Assembly (NCBI RefSeq): GCF_029624125.1
Contig: NZ_JARSBN010000001.1
Location: forward strand, 451,901-515,900
Direction: 5' to 3'
Source of the DNA: Winogradskyella marincola
GTDB taxonomy: Bacteria > Bacteroidota > Bacteroidia > Flavobacteriales > Flavobacteriaceae
DNA length: 64,000 nt
The notes beneath the pieces are model-generated. The model saw nothing but the letters and a program-made list of their open reading frames with translations, was not told the DNA's origin and did not search any database. Positions 54,177 through 62,310 of this stretch are shown piece by piece (within the stretch, counting starts at the first letter, position 1; each line of letters begins with the position of its first letter). A program made the translations under genes and the position numbers.

Positions 54177-55616
54177 TTAATACTTTATACATACATTCTT
54201 AGCCTCAGTAAAAAAGCGTAAAGCTTCAAATCCACCTTCGCGACCAACTCCGCTTGCTTTAACGCCGCCAAAAGGTGTGCGTAAATCGCGCATCATCCAA
54301 GTGTTTACCCAAACAATACCTGCTTGTAATTCGTTACTCATTCGCATGGTGCGTTTTAGGTTATTTGTCCATAGCGTTGCTGATAATCCGTATTTTACTT
54401 TGTTAGCCATCTCTAACACGTCGTCTTCAGTTTTAAATGGCATAATAGTAACTACTGGTCCAAAAATTTCTTCTTGGTTTACACGACATTCGTCCGTTTT
54501 TACTTCGATAATTGTTGGTTGTAAATAGTAACCATTTTCGTAACCTTCAACAGTAACTTCGCTTCCGCCACATAAAATAGTTGCGCCTTCTTCTTTAGCA
54601 ATTTCGATGTAGCTTTTCACCTTTTCAAGATGCGGTTTTGAAACTAAAGCACCAATATTAGTGTCTGTTTCAGAAGGATGACCAACTTTCAAGCTTTTAA
54701 CTTTTTCGACAAAGTCGGCTTTGAATTTCTCATAAATAGTTTCTTCTACAAAAATTCGGCTTCCACATAAACAAATCTGACCTTGATTAGCAAACGACGA
54801 ACGTACAGTTGTGTTCAGCATATTCTCGTAATCGCAATCGGCAAAGATGATATTTGGGTTTTTTCCGCCTAATTCTAAAGACAGTTTTTTAAACATTGGT
54901 GCGGCAACTTTGGCAATATGCGCACCAGTTGCTGTTCCGCCAGTAAAACTAATGGCTTTGATATTTGGATGCTCTACAATAGCTTGACCAGTCGTAGTGC
55001 CTAAACCGTGAACAATATTCAACACACCTTTAGGGAGGCCAGCTTCATTACAAATTTCACCTAACAAATAAGCCGTCATTGGTGTGACTTCGCTTGGCTT
55101 GGCTACAACACAATTCCCTGTGGCGATTGCTGGTGCGATTTTCCAAGTGAACAGATACAATGGTAAATTCCAAGGACTAATACAGCCTACAACACCAATA
55201 GGTTGGCGTAGCGTATAATTTACCGCATTTTGACCAACACTTTCGTGGCTTTCGCTTGCAAATTGAGTAATGGCATTACCAAAGAACCTGAAATTACTTG
55301 CTGCTCTTGGTATATCTACCATTTTGGCGAGACTTACAGGTTTTCCATTATCCTTACTTTCGGCTTCTGCAAAACGGTCTAAATTGGCTTCTAATAATTC
55401 TGAAATTTTAATTAAAATTCTGCTACGTTCTTCTAAAGTAGTTTGACTCCAGCTAGAAAAAGCAGATTTAGCAGCTTTGTAAGCTTGCTCTACATCGTCT
55501 TTTGATGAGTTTGGGATTTGCCCATAGACTTCACCGTTTGAAGGATTGTAGTTGTCAATCCACCCATTAGCAATGGGAAGCGAGAAATCTCCGTTTATGT
55601 AGTTTTTGATATTCAA
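54177..55616 (-). CDS. Aldehyde dehydrogenase (probable 2-aminomuconic semialdehyde dehydrogenase)
   Basis: A 479-residue NAD-dependent ALDH. Catalytic residues N150 (SPWN), E248 (LELGGKNPN) and nucleophile C282 (GQICLCGSR) are present, with the GFTGGTATG-like cofactor segment (FTGGTATGAHIA). In this cluster it should oxidise 2-aminomuconate semialdehyde to 2-aminomuconate, the step after ACMSD. Similar ALDHs act on hydroxymuconic semialdehydes, so substrate preference is inferred from context. Confidence 0.9.
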   Translation of the reverse strand: MNIKNYINGDFSLPIANGWIDNYNPSNGEVYGQIPNSSKDDVEQAYKAAKSAFSSWSQTTLEERSRILIKISELLEANLDRFAEAESKDNGKPVSLAKMVDIPRAASNFRFFGNAITQFASESHESVGQNAVNYTLRQPIGVVGCISPWNLPLYLFTWKIAPAIATGNCVVAKPSEVTPMTAYLLGEICNEAGLPKGVLNIVHGLGTTTGQAIVEHPNIKAISFTGGTATGAHIAKVAAPMFKKLSLELGGKNPNIIFADCDYENMLNTTVRSSFANQGQICLCGSRIFVEETIYEKFKADFVEKVKSLKVGHPSETDTNIGALVSKPHLEKVKSYIEIAKEEGATILCGGSEVTVEGYENGYYLQPTIIEVKTDECRVNQEEIFGPVVTIMPFKTEDDVLEMANKVKYGLSATLWTNNLKRTMRMSNELQAGIVWVNTWMMRDLRTPFGGVKASGVGREGGFEALRFFTEAKNVCIKY

Positions 55617-55702
55617 TTTATTTGTTTTTTAAACTGACTAATAAGTTAATATTTAAAAGGTATCATTTCAAAATTTAGATTCTTAAAGATTAATTATAAA
55701 AT

Positions 55703-56311
55703 TTATCTCATCCAACTTCCAACCTCTTTTTCCAAGACCCATTGGTTATTTTTCTTTTTATAAATAAAAGAGGAACCACTAAACTCCTTGTAGTCAACCT
55801 GAATAAAGGCTAAATCTTGTCTTTGATTAAAAACAGGTTTTAATATATAAATATGCTTGTGCTTTTCAAGAAGTTTAAAAACCTTATCTAAAGAATCTTG
55901 AGAGACCAGTTTTTTTTCCACCAAAGTATCGCCAATGTATGATCTATCAATTAATTCATCATAATTAATAGTTTTAAATCCTGCTTCAATTAAATCATCT
56001 AAAATAAAATTGTCCGATTGAATTTGGTTGTAAACGAATGTTGTATCTTTTATGTTTAAGTACTTCGAAATTAATTCTACTTCAGATATCCATCTAATTT
56101 CTCCGTTTTCAGTTAAAGGTTTTTTAACATTAAAAAACCTTTTTTTAAAAACATAAGCGTTTTTATAATATTTAGTAAAAATACTTGTATCCTTTGAAAT
56201 TGAAGTCAAAAACTCTAATTGTAATTCTTTTACGGATATTTTTCTTTCTTCGGAATTCTTACAAGAAAAACCAAAAAAAAGAATAATCAGGTATTTGTAA
56301 TAGTATTTCAA
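55703..56311 (-). CDS. Lipoprotein of unknown function inside the kynurenine cluster
   Basis: The 202-residue protein has a lipobox at FFGFSC (Cys17). The mature part is Lys/Glu- and Tyr-rich with no recognised domain; a SFIYKKKNNQWVLEKEVGSW tail resembles those of small exported Bacteroidota proteins. It is not a known kynurenine enzyme, and it separates ALDH from the RidA gene by its own length. Its AT-rich coding sequence looks like the rest of the window, so transfer is not indicated. Confidence 0.8.
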   Translation of the reverse strand: MKYYYKYLIILFFGFSCKNSEERKISVKELQLEFLTSISKDTSIFTKYYKNAYVFKKRFFNVKKPLTENGEIRWISEVELISKYLNIKDTTFVYNQIQSDNFILDDLIEAGFKTINYDELIDRSYIGDTLVEKKLVSQDSLDKVFKLLEKHKHIYILKPVFNQRQDLAFIQVDYKEFSGSSFIYKKKNNQWVLEKEVGSWMR

Positions 56312-56342
56312 TAAAAATATAGTTAAATAAATTAAAGTTAAT

Positions 56343-56765
56343 TTACTTTTTATAAGCCATCACCTTAATCTCAACCAACAAATCAGGATGCGGTAATTGG
56401 TGTACAGCAACGGTTGTTCTTGTTGGTCCAGTAGCTTTTTCAAAAAACTCGGCGTAGGCTTTGTTGTAACCTGCAAAATCGTTCATGTTTACTAAAAAGG
56501 TAGTTACATCAACCACATCTTTCAAGCTGGCACCAACGGTTTGTAAATTTTTATCGATGTTTTTTAAAACTTCTCTGGTTTGAACTTCGATATCTAATTT
56601 TTTGGTGTTCATTTCGTCAATAAGTTCTACACCAGCAATTGTATTGTCTGCGCGCCTTGAACTGGTTCCTGATACGAAAATGAAATCGCCGACCACTTTT
56701 ACATGTGGATATGCGCCTCTTGGTGTTACTTTAGTTCCTGCGTTTGTGTTCATATTGGTTGTCAT
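56343..56765 (-). CDS. RidA-family protein (probable 2-aminomuconate deaminase)
   Basis: The 140-residue protein is of the YjgF/YER057c/UK114 (RidA) type, with [20 protein letters not shown] (about 18-37), [27 protein letters not shown] (about 66-92) and the terminal [24 protein letters not shown] block carrying the conserved Arg. Within this cluster the likely step is deamination of 2-aminomuconate to 2-oxo-3-hexenedioate, as for NbaF/AmnD-type proteins. General imine hydrolysis remains possible. Confidence 0.85.
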   Translation of the reverse strand: MTTNMNTNAGTKVTPRGAYPHVKVVGDFIFVSGTSSRRADNTIAGVELIDEMNTKKLDIEVQTREVLKNIDKNLQTVGASLKDVVDVTTFLVNMNDFAGYNKAYAEFFEKATGPTRTTVAVHQLPHPDLLVEIKVMAYKK

Positions 56766-56784
56766 TCTGAACTTGATTCAGAAT
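56764..56784. repeat. Palindromic repeat (ATTCTGAA/TTCAGAAT)
   Basis: Perfect 8-bp stem with loop CTTGA just upstream of the RidA gene. A near copy lies at 58310-58330. Confidence 0.7.
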
Positions 56785-56808
56785 CTATTTTTTGATTATT
56801 TTATCTTC

Positions 56809-56840
56809 CTGAGACTTCTCGACTGCGCTCGAAGAGACAG
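56809..56840. repeat. Palindromic repeat of the CTCGA-CTGCGC-TCGA type
   Basis: An imperfect hairpin around the core CTCGA CTGCGC TCGA, in the same gap as two other repeat families. Similar sequences are common intergenic elements in flavobacteria, to my recollection. Confidence 0.55.
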
Positions 56841-56858
56841 TTTATTCTTTTTTATGAC

Positions 56859-56878
56859 ATTCCTGCTTTCGCAGGAAT
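56859..56878. repeat. Palindromic repeat (ATTCCTGC/GCAGGAAT)
   Basis: Perfect 8-bp stem with loop TTTC ending at the last codon of kmo; identical to 54153-54172. Confidence 0.75.
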
Positions 56879-58297
56879 TTAGTGATGCATCGTTTTTGCA
56901 ACGTTGTCATCATCTATAATATTGTTAGTTTTTTCTTGTACTTTTTGTAAAGCTTTTTCTAATTGCTCATAAGTCATATCTGCTGTTATCGATATCTCGT
57001 TATCTGCAATCATATTTAAAATAGCTTTGTCTTGCGCACGACCTTTGGTCATGGCTTCATGATAGCCAATATTTTCATTGAATGTTACCATCGAGTATTT
57101 TGAAAAATAGTGCTCTGGAAAATGCTTTTCTAATTGCATTTCTAATTGGCGCTTTGTTTTGAACATTGGATTGGCAACGTGATCGCGCATTTCGTAATAG
57201 TTCTCTTCGGCTAATTCGCCAATAGCGTCTGCATCTGCCTTTCTAACCGATTGATAGGTTTTAAAAATGGTTTCCCAATTACCTTCATGTTTATCAATAA
57301 TGCTATCTAAAACCGCAACATCTTCAAAAGACGCATTCATTCCTTGACCGTAAAACGGAACAACAGCATGCGCGGCATCACCTAAAATTAAAGTATTGCC
57401 TTTATAATGCCAAGGTGAACATTTTATAGTGCCTAAAGCACCTGTTGGATTGTTTGCAAACTCGTCTGCAATATTTGGAATTAGCGCCAATGCATCAGGA
57501 AATTGCGCTTGGAAAAAGGCTTTTATGTTGTCTTCTGTATCTAAATCTTTGAAATTATAATCGCCTTCTTCGTGTCCTAAAAACAACGTCACCGTAAAAC
57601 TTCCATCTAAATTTGGTAAAGCGATAAGCATATATTCGCCTCTTGGCCAAATGTGTAAATAGTCTTTACTGATTTGATGACTTCCGTCTACAGCTGCAGG
57701 AATTTCTAATTCTTTATATCCATGCGTTAGGAAATTCTGTGAAAAACTGAACAAGAATTTACGTTGTAAAAAGTAGCTTTTTCTTAATTCTGAACCTGCG
57801 CCATCAGTACCAAAAATAACGTCTGCAGTGACGTTAAAAGCTTCATTTGTATTACGATTTTTAAAATGAACGGTATTGGTATCTAAATCTACAGTTTCAC
57901 ATTCGGTATTAAAATGAATGGTTAGATTGTCGTATGTATCGGCTTCAGTTAATAGCATTCCGTTTAAATCACCTCTTGAAATTGAGTTGATGTATTCGTT
58001 ATCGCGACCAGAATAGTTGGATGCAAAGGTATTACCTTTGGTATCGTGCATTAATCTACCTTTCATTGGGATACAAATCTCACGCGCTTTATCTTCAACA
58101 TTAGCTAAACGCAAGGCTTTGAATCCGCGATCTGATAAGGCAAGGTTGATAGAACGACCCGCAGAAATATCTGTTGTACGTAGATCTGGTCTGCTTTCGT
58201 AAACACTAACGTTATAGCCACGTTGTGCTAAACGTAGTGCTAAAAGTGAACCGCATAAACCTGCGCCAATGATTAATATGTTTTCTTTTTGTTTCAT
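56879..58297 (-). CDS. kmo: Kynurenine 3-monooxygenase
   Basis: Kmo hydroxylates kynurenine to 3-hydroxykynurenine with FAD and NADPH. The 472-residue protein has the FAD fingerprint IIGAGLCGSLLALRLAQRGYNVSVYE (about 9-34), the FGTDGAGSELR NADPH/FAD segment (about 163-173) and the second FAD motif LILGDAAHAVVPFYGQGMNASFED (about 309-332). The C-terminus is soluble, without the eukaryotic membrane anchor. It lies two genes from kynU, separated by a 325-bp repeat-rich gap. Confidence 0.95.
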   Translation of the reverse strand: MKQKENILIIGAGLCGSLLALRLAQRGYNVSVYESRPDLRTTDISAGRSINLALSDRGFKALRLANVEDKAREICIPMKGRLMHDTKGNTFASNYSGRDNEYINSISRGDLNGMLLTEADTYDNLTIHFNTECETVDLDTNTVHFKNRNTNEAFNVTADVIFGTDGAGSELRKSYFLQRKFLFSFSQNFLTHGYKELEIPAAVDGSHQISKDYLHIWPRGEYMLIALPNLDGSFTVTLFLGHEEGDYNFKDLDTEDNIKAFFQAQFPDALALIPNIADEFANNPTGALGTIKCSPWHYKGNTLILGDAAHAVVPFYGQGMNASFEDVAVLDSIIDKHEGNWETIFKTYQSVRKADADAIGELAEENYYEMRDHVANPMFKTKRQLEMQLEKHFPEHYFSKYSMVTFNENIGYHEAMTKGRAQDKAILNMIADNEISITADMTYEQLEKALQKVQEKTNNIIDDDNVAKTMHH

Positions 58298-58622
58298 AAT
58301 TTATTTTTCATTCTGAACTTGATTCAGGATTTTATTTAATGTTCATTTTGCCTTGATGCAAAACGAACCAAAAAATCATATCAAAATTAGGAAATTGCTA
58401 AAGCATCATTCGCTTTCGGAATTTCGTGCTTAAAGCTGCGCTTTGCATCTTCATTCCTTCGCTCATTATTTCTGAATTTTGACGTTCAATTCCCTGAATT
58501 GATTTAGGACTTTACTTTCCTAATATTTTTTTTATCTGAAGTGTCACACTGAGCTTGTCGAAGTGTTGATTCAGAATTTATTATACTTTTATCTTTGATT
58601 CCTGCTTTCCAAGAATGACTGT
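58298..58622. repeat. Repeat-rich 325-bp gap between kynU and kmo
   Basis: The gap holds no gene but several short palindromes: ATTCTGAA...TTCAGGAT (58310-58330), an 11-bp stem around CTTGAT with one mismatch (58341-58368, GTTCATTTTGC/GCAAAACGAAC), AAAGC-TGC-GCTTT (58432-58444), a CACACTGAGCTTGTCGAAGTG-type element (about 58544-58565) and a decayed ATTCCTGC copy (about 58600). No full TAnnTTTG box for kmo was found. Confidence 0.7.
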
Positions 58623-59891
58623 TTAATTTAAAATTTCTTTCAACTTTTCTACCATTCTAAATACATCTTCAAAACTGTTGTAAAGCGGTACTGGTGCACA
58701 ACGAATCACATCAGGTTCACGCCAATCTGTAATTATGTTGGCTTCGGTTAATTTGTGATGTAAACTTTTATCGGCATCTTTAACTTGAATCGATAATTGG
58801 CAACCACGTTGTTTTGGATCTGTTGGTGTGATTATTTTTATTTTATCGTTGTTTAATTCATTAATTAAAAATTCAAAATAACCGGTTAGTTGTTCTGATT
58901 TTTTGCGTAACGCTTCCATACCAACCTCGTTAAACATGTCTAAAGACGCTTTTATGGCAGCCATAGACAAAATTGGCGGATTACTAAGTTGCCAACCTTC
59001 GGCGCCAGGTGTAACATCTAATGGTTGACGCATGTTAAAACGCGTGTCTTTATTGTGACTCCACCAACCAGCAAAACGTTTTAAATCTTTTTTGTGTGCG
59101 TGTTTTTCGTGAACGAAAAGTCCGCCTAAACTACCTGGTCCAGAATTTAAATATTTATAAGTACACCAAGCTGCAAAATCGACTCCAGAATTATGTAATT
59201 CTGGTTGAATGTTTCCTGCGCCATGAGCTAAATCGATACCAACCATGCAGTTTTTGGCGTGACCTAATTCGGCAATTCGTTTTAAATCTAAGTATTGACC
59301 TGTATAATAGTTAACACCACCAATTAGAAGCAAAGCGATTTCATCACCTTGTTCATTTAAAATGGTTTCTAAATCTTCAATGTTTAGTAATTCTTCGCCT
59401 TCGCGAGGTTTCCATTCAATTAAACCTTCATTTGCATCAAAACCATGAAAATCTAGTTGTGTTTGCACTGCATATCGATCTGACGGAAATGCATCACTTT
59501 CAATTACAATTTTGTATTTGGTTTTCGTAGGTCGATAAAAACTAACCATAAGTAAGTGTAGGTTAGTGGTTAGCGTATTCATCACTACAACTTCAATAGG
59601 TTTTGCGCCTACGATTTTCGCCATGCTTTCAGTCAAGAATTCGTGATACGGCATCCATGGGTTTTTGGCTTCAAAATGCCCTTCTACACCAAGATTTGCC
59701 CAATCGTTTAACTCTTGTTGAATGTATTTTTGTGTACTTTTTGGTTGTAATCCTAGCGAGTTTCCTGTAAAGTATAACCAGTCGTTTCCTTCTTTATCTT
59801 TTGGAATATGAAATTGATTGCGGTAATACGCTAATGTGTCGTTTTGGTCTTGTGTTTTTGCGTAATCAAGACCGGTTTTATAGTTGGTCAA
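58623..59891 (-). CDS. kynU: Kynureninase
   Basis: KynU cleaves kynurenine or 3-hydroxykynurenine to (3-hydroxy)anthranilate and alanine. The 422-residue PLP enzyme has FTGNSLGLQP (about 41-50), VGIDLAHGAGNIQPELHN with D220 that pairs with the cofactor ring, and the PLP lysine K246 in WCTYKYLNSGPGSLGG. The start is TTG 59891: the promoter box TATTTTTG at 59916-59923 lies inside the longer frame to 60029, which also overlaps the divergent kinase. The resulting length fits known kynureninases. Confidence 0.93.
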   Translation of the reverse strand: MTNYKTGLDYAKTQDQNDTLAYYRNQFHIPKDKEGNDWLYFTGNSLGLQPKSTQKYIQQELNDWANLGVEGHFEAKNPWMPYHEFLTESMAKIVGAKPIEVVVMNTLTTNLHLLMVSFYRPTKTKYKIVIESDAFPSDRYAVQTQLDFHGFDANEGLIEWKPREGEELLNIEDLETILNEQGDEIALLLIGGVNYYTGQYLDLKRIAELGHAKNCMVGIDLAHGAGNIQPELHNSGVDFAAWCTYKYLNSGPGSLGGLFVHEKHAHKKDLKRFAGWWSHNKDTRFNMRQPLDVTPGAEGWQLSNPPILSMAAIKASLDMFNEVGMEALRKKSEQLTGYFEFLINELNNDKIKIITPTDPKQRGCQLSIQVKDADKSLHHKLTEANIITDWREPDVIRCAPVPLYNSFEDVFRMVEKLKEILN

Positions 59892-59915
59892 TTGTATGTT
59901 CTTTTGCGTTGTTAA

Positions 59916-59923
59916 CAAAAATA
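59916..59923 (-). promoter_or_regulatory. -7 promoter box of kynU (TATTTTTG)
   Basis: Full TAnnTTTG match on the minus strand; transcription would begin near 59911, so the long N-terminal extension of the open frame is not translated. Confidence 0.6.
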
Positions 59924-59981
59924 AGAATAATTTTTGTGCACTTAGGCTTATAAAAACAAAGCATAAAACCCTGAAATTGAG

Positions 59982-59989
59982 TAGATTTG
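59982..59989 (+). promoter_or_regulatory. -7 promoter box of the membrane kinase (TAGATTTG)
   Basis: Full TAnnTTTG match 41 bp before the kinase ATG at 60031. It lies back-to-back with the kynU promoter. Confidence 0.55.
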
Positions 59990-60030
59990 CATTTATAAAC
60001 TTTGTTAGTCCCAAATTAACACTCATCATA

Positions 60031-61404
60031 ATGCTAAAAAATCTTTGGTTTTCATACAGGGAATGGTATATAAATTATCTTGGATTACAAGATCACAAGA
60101 CCAAAACAGATAGACTATCTTATTACAGAGATTATCTTTTTATATCAATATTTACCCTAACCATTGTTTTGGGTTCTGTATCGTATTTTCCAAGCATTAT
60201 TGCTGCTATTGTGCTAGACAAATGGTTTGTATTTTATGCCGACACATTTGCTATCCTAGCATTATTTTTTTGTTTCTTCTATAAAAATCTAAGTCTAGAA
60301 AACAGAAAACTAATTTTTAGCACCACCTTTTTATTATTATCATTTGGACTTGTACTCGATTTAGGTTTAGGCGGCAATGGCACTACATTACTTTTTATGC
60401 TAAGTGTTTTAATAACGCTTTATAGCAGCACAAAATCTGGTATTTATTCTGTGCTACTTACAGCTCTGTTTTATTTCACTGTTATCGTCGTAAAATATTT
60501 CAAGATTATTGAGATTAACTTTTTTGTAGAAGGTCCTATAGAGGGATTAGCTATAGTATTTACCAACAATATAATTTTCTGCTTGCTTACAGTATACTCG
60601 GTTTCATTTTTAATTCAGCAACTTCACAACGCCTATGTTAAAGAAAACGAACTGCAACAAATGCTAAAAAAAGAACACGAAGTGGCGCTAAATGCTAAAA
60701 ACCAAGCAGAGCAAGCAAATAAGCTTAAAACAGCTTTTTTAAGTAATATGAGCCATGAAATTAAAACACCTTTATATGGTATTACTGGTAGTACCGAATT
60801 ACTAAAATCTAGCTTAAACATAAATGAAACACATACTGAATACATTCAAATTATAGAAAACAACAGTAATTTGCTGCTTGATGTGTTTAATGATGTATTA
60901 GAAATTTCAAGATTAGAAAGTGGTAATTTACCTATGAATTATTCTCAAATAAAAATCTCTGATCTTTTAAATTACCTAGAAAAGGAATTTACAAAAAAAG
61001 CAAAAGACAAGGACATCTTATTTTCTACAGTCAATAGCCTAGATGAAGATAGAATACTCATTAGCGATAAAGATAAGCTCCTGAGAGCACTAGGTCATAT
61101 AATTGATAATGCGATAAAATTTTCTCGAAATAAAGGATTTGTAAACCTAATATGCTATCCTATTAACTCCAATACTGTTGAGTTTAGAGTTAGAGATAAT
61201 GGAATTGGCATACCTAAAGTTCATTTAGATAAAGTATCCTTACCTTTTTTTACTATCGATTTAGACAATAGAACGGGAGCACATGGTGCTGGACTTGGTT
61301 TAGCTATAGCTAAATCTTACATAAGCCTTCTTGGTGGAGCATTGCAAATTGAAAGTAACATTGATGAAGGAACAGAAGTCTATTTTCAATTATCCGATCA
61401 ATAA
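60031..61404 (+). CDS. Orphan membrane sensor histidine kinase
   Basis: The 457-residue protein has about six N-terminal membrane helices (about 35-200) with little periplasmic sequence, a coiled coil (about 203-232), a HisKA domain with H242 in FLSNMSHEIKTPLYGITGS and a HATPase domain (HIIDNAIKFSRNK, RVRDNGIGIPKVH, GAGLGLAIAKSY). No response regulator lies nearby, so it is an orphan. The ATG at 60031 is used; a longer frame starting at 59884 overlaps kynU and starts before the promoter. The membrane sensor might read a lipid-soluble or membrane state. Confidence 0.92.
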   Translation: MLKNLWFSYREWYINYLGLQDHKTKTDRLSYYRDYLFISIFTLTIVLGSVSYFPSIIAAIVLDKWFVFYADTFAILALFFCFFYKNLSLENRKLIFSTTFLLLSFGLVLDLGLGGNGTTLLFMLSVLITLYSSTKSGIYSVLLTALFYFTVIVVKYFKIIEINFFVEGPIEGLAIVFTNNIIFCLLTVYSVSFLIQQLHNAYVKENELQQMLKKEHEVALNAKNQAEQANKLKTAFLSNMSHEIKTPLYGITGSTELLKSSLNINETHTEYIQIIENNSNLLLDVFNDVLEISRLESGNLPMNYSQIKISDLLNYLEKEFTKKAKDKDILFSTVNSLDEDRILISDKDKLLRALGHIIDNAIKFSRNKGFVNLICYPINSNTVEFRVRDNGIGIPKVHLDKVSLPFFTIDLDNRTGAHGAGLGLAIAKSYISLLGGALQIESNIDEGTEVYFQLSDQ

Positions 61405-61520
61405 AAAAGCGCTTTGAAACAAAGCGCTCGAAAATATATATAGACGCCAAATGGCGGAAAATGTAAGCTATACGTTTTAAGTCGAATGACCCACGCGAAA
61501 CTTACATTATAGGTTTCAAA
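61403..61520 (-). ncRNA. Probable structured small RNA (candidate Flavo-1-like)
   Basis: Read on the minus strand, between two converging protein genes. Order: a TACTTTTG box (about 61517-61524), a stem AATGTAAG/CTTACATT (61501-61508 with 61460-61467) enclosing nested CGT/ACG and GTC/GAC helices with an ATTC loop, a hairpin CGCC-ATTT-GGCG (61445-61456), and a perfect 9-bp hairpin AGCGCTTTG-TTT-CAAAGCGCT followed by a T-tract (61408-61428). Clean stems, no open frame and a terminal hairpin suggest an independent RNA. I could not compare it with Rfam; Flavo-1 is the obvious family to test. Confidence 0.55.
61408..61428 (-). terminator. Rho-independent terminator of the small RNA
   Basis: Nine perfect base pairs with a 3-nt loop; on the minus strand the arm is followed by TTTTTTATT. 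On the plus strand there is no T-tract, so it fits the minus-strand RNA rather than the kinase gene. Confidence 0.75.
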
Positions 61521-61546
61521 AGTAATGCCAAAATTTTAAATCTCAC

Positions 61547-62227
61547 TTATTCTAGTGTTATACTAACGTCTGTGAAGTTTAAATTCCAATTGCCATTATC
61601 CTTTTTATGGTCTATTGCTATTTTAATACCGTTGAAATCCTCATAATTTTCAAACGTATTAGATAATGATGGTTCTGGAGAATTTCCTTGCCTGTAAGAC
61701 CATTCTTTAATTAAATAATTTTCATCATAATAAATATCGTAAGCATCTCCTGGTGTATAACCTCCTTCTATAGGATATGCGATTGTGATCATATCAAGTT
61801 TCTCTTTAAGAATAGGTGATTCTACTTTTTTAGGCTCTGAAATTGTCGCAGATGAATCCCAAATCAGCTGAAATGGCACCAACAGCCAAAATTTATCATT
61901 TATAAAAGCTTTGTCTGCATTAGTAGGTACACTATCTAGATTGCGTCTTGAATATTTAATATTATGCGATCCTGATTTCATATAAATACTGTCGCTTTTT
62001 GGAAACCAAACCCAAGATCGTCCACTACTCTTCACATTATCTCTATCAACTTTAAAAGTAAATGTTACTTTCTCTACGTTCTCCCATTGTTTATATCCAT
62101 GAGCATTGGCAATTTTTTCAGCAATACTTAATTCCGTTTCTTTTGTTTTTTGGGGAGTTTCTTTCTTTTCAGATTTACAAGAAAAAACGAAAAGCAAGCA
62201 AATGAAACTAAGATATAAAGACTTCAT
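61547..62227 (-). CDS. Lipoprotein of unknown function
   Basis: The 226-residue protein has a lipobox FVFSC (Cys17) followed by a Lys/Glu-rich linker (about 18-35) and a beta-rich domain (about 40-226) with WVWFPKSDSIYMK and GYTPGDAYDIYYDENYLIKEW. It resembles the many small outer-membrane or periplasmic lipoproteins of Bacteroidota, without a family I can name. A full TAnnTTTG box (62254-62261) lies 27 bp upstream of the ATG. Confidence 0.8.
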   Translation of the reverse strand: MKSLYLSFICLLFVFSCKSEKKETPQKTKETELSIAEKIANAHGYKQWENVEKVTFTFKVDRDNVKSSGRSWVWFPKSDSIYMKSGSHNIKYSRRNLDSVPTNADKAFINDKFWLLVPFQLIWDSSATISEPKKVESPILKEKLDMITIAYPIEGGYTPGDAYDIYYDENYLIKEWSYRQGNSPEPSLSNTFENYEDFNGIKIAIDHKKDNGNWNLNFTDVSITLE

Positions 62228-62253
62228 ATTAAAAAGATATTTTAAATTACATC

Positions 62254-62261
62254 AAAATTAA
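62254..62261 (-). promoter_or_regulatory. -7 promoter box of the lipoprotein gene (TAATTTTG)
   Basis: Full TAnnTTTG match on the minus strand, 27 bp upstream of the ATG at 62227. Confidence 0.55.
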
Positions 62262-62310
62262 GGAGCACACCAAGCTTCGCAAAAGGAAGACACAAAAAGT
62301 TATTAAGAAG

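Noticed and set aside
58298..58622. CRISPR array in the kynU-kmo gap
   Set aside because: Repeats are different palindromes at irregular spacing, with no regular spacer pattern and no cas gene.
59884..60030. N-terminal extension of the membrane kinase
   Set aside because: It starts upstream of the TAGATTTG promoter box and overlaps the divergent kynU gene; the ATG at 60031 gives a good first membrane helix.
61403..61520. tRNA at the structured element
   Set aside because: No cloverleaf, no acceptor stem with CCA-side pairing and no T-loop consensus (GTTCRAATC) was seen.
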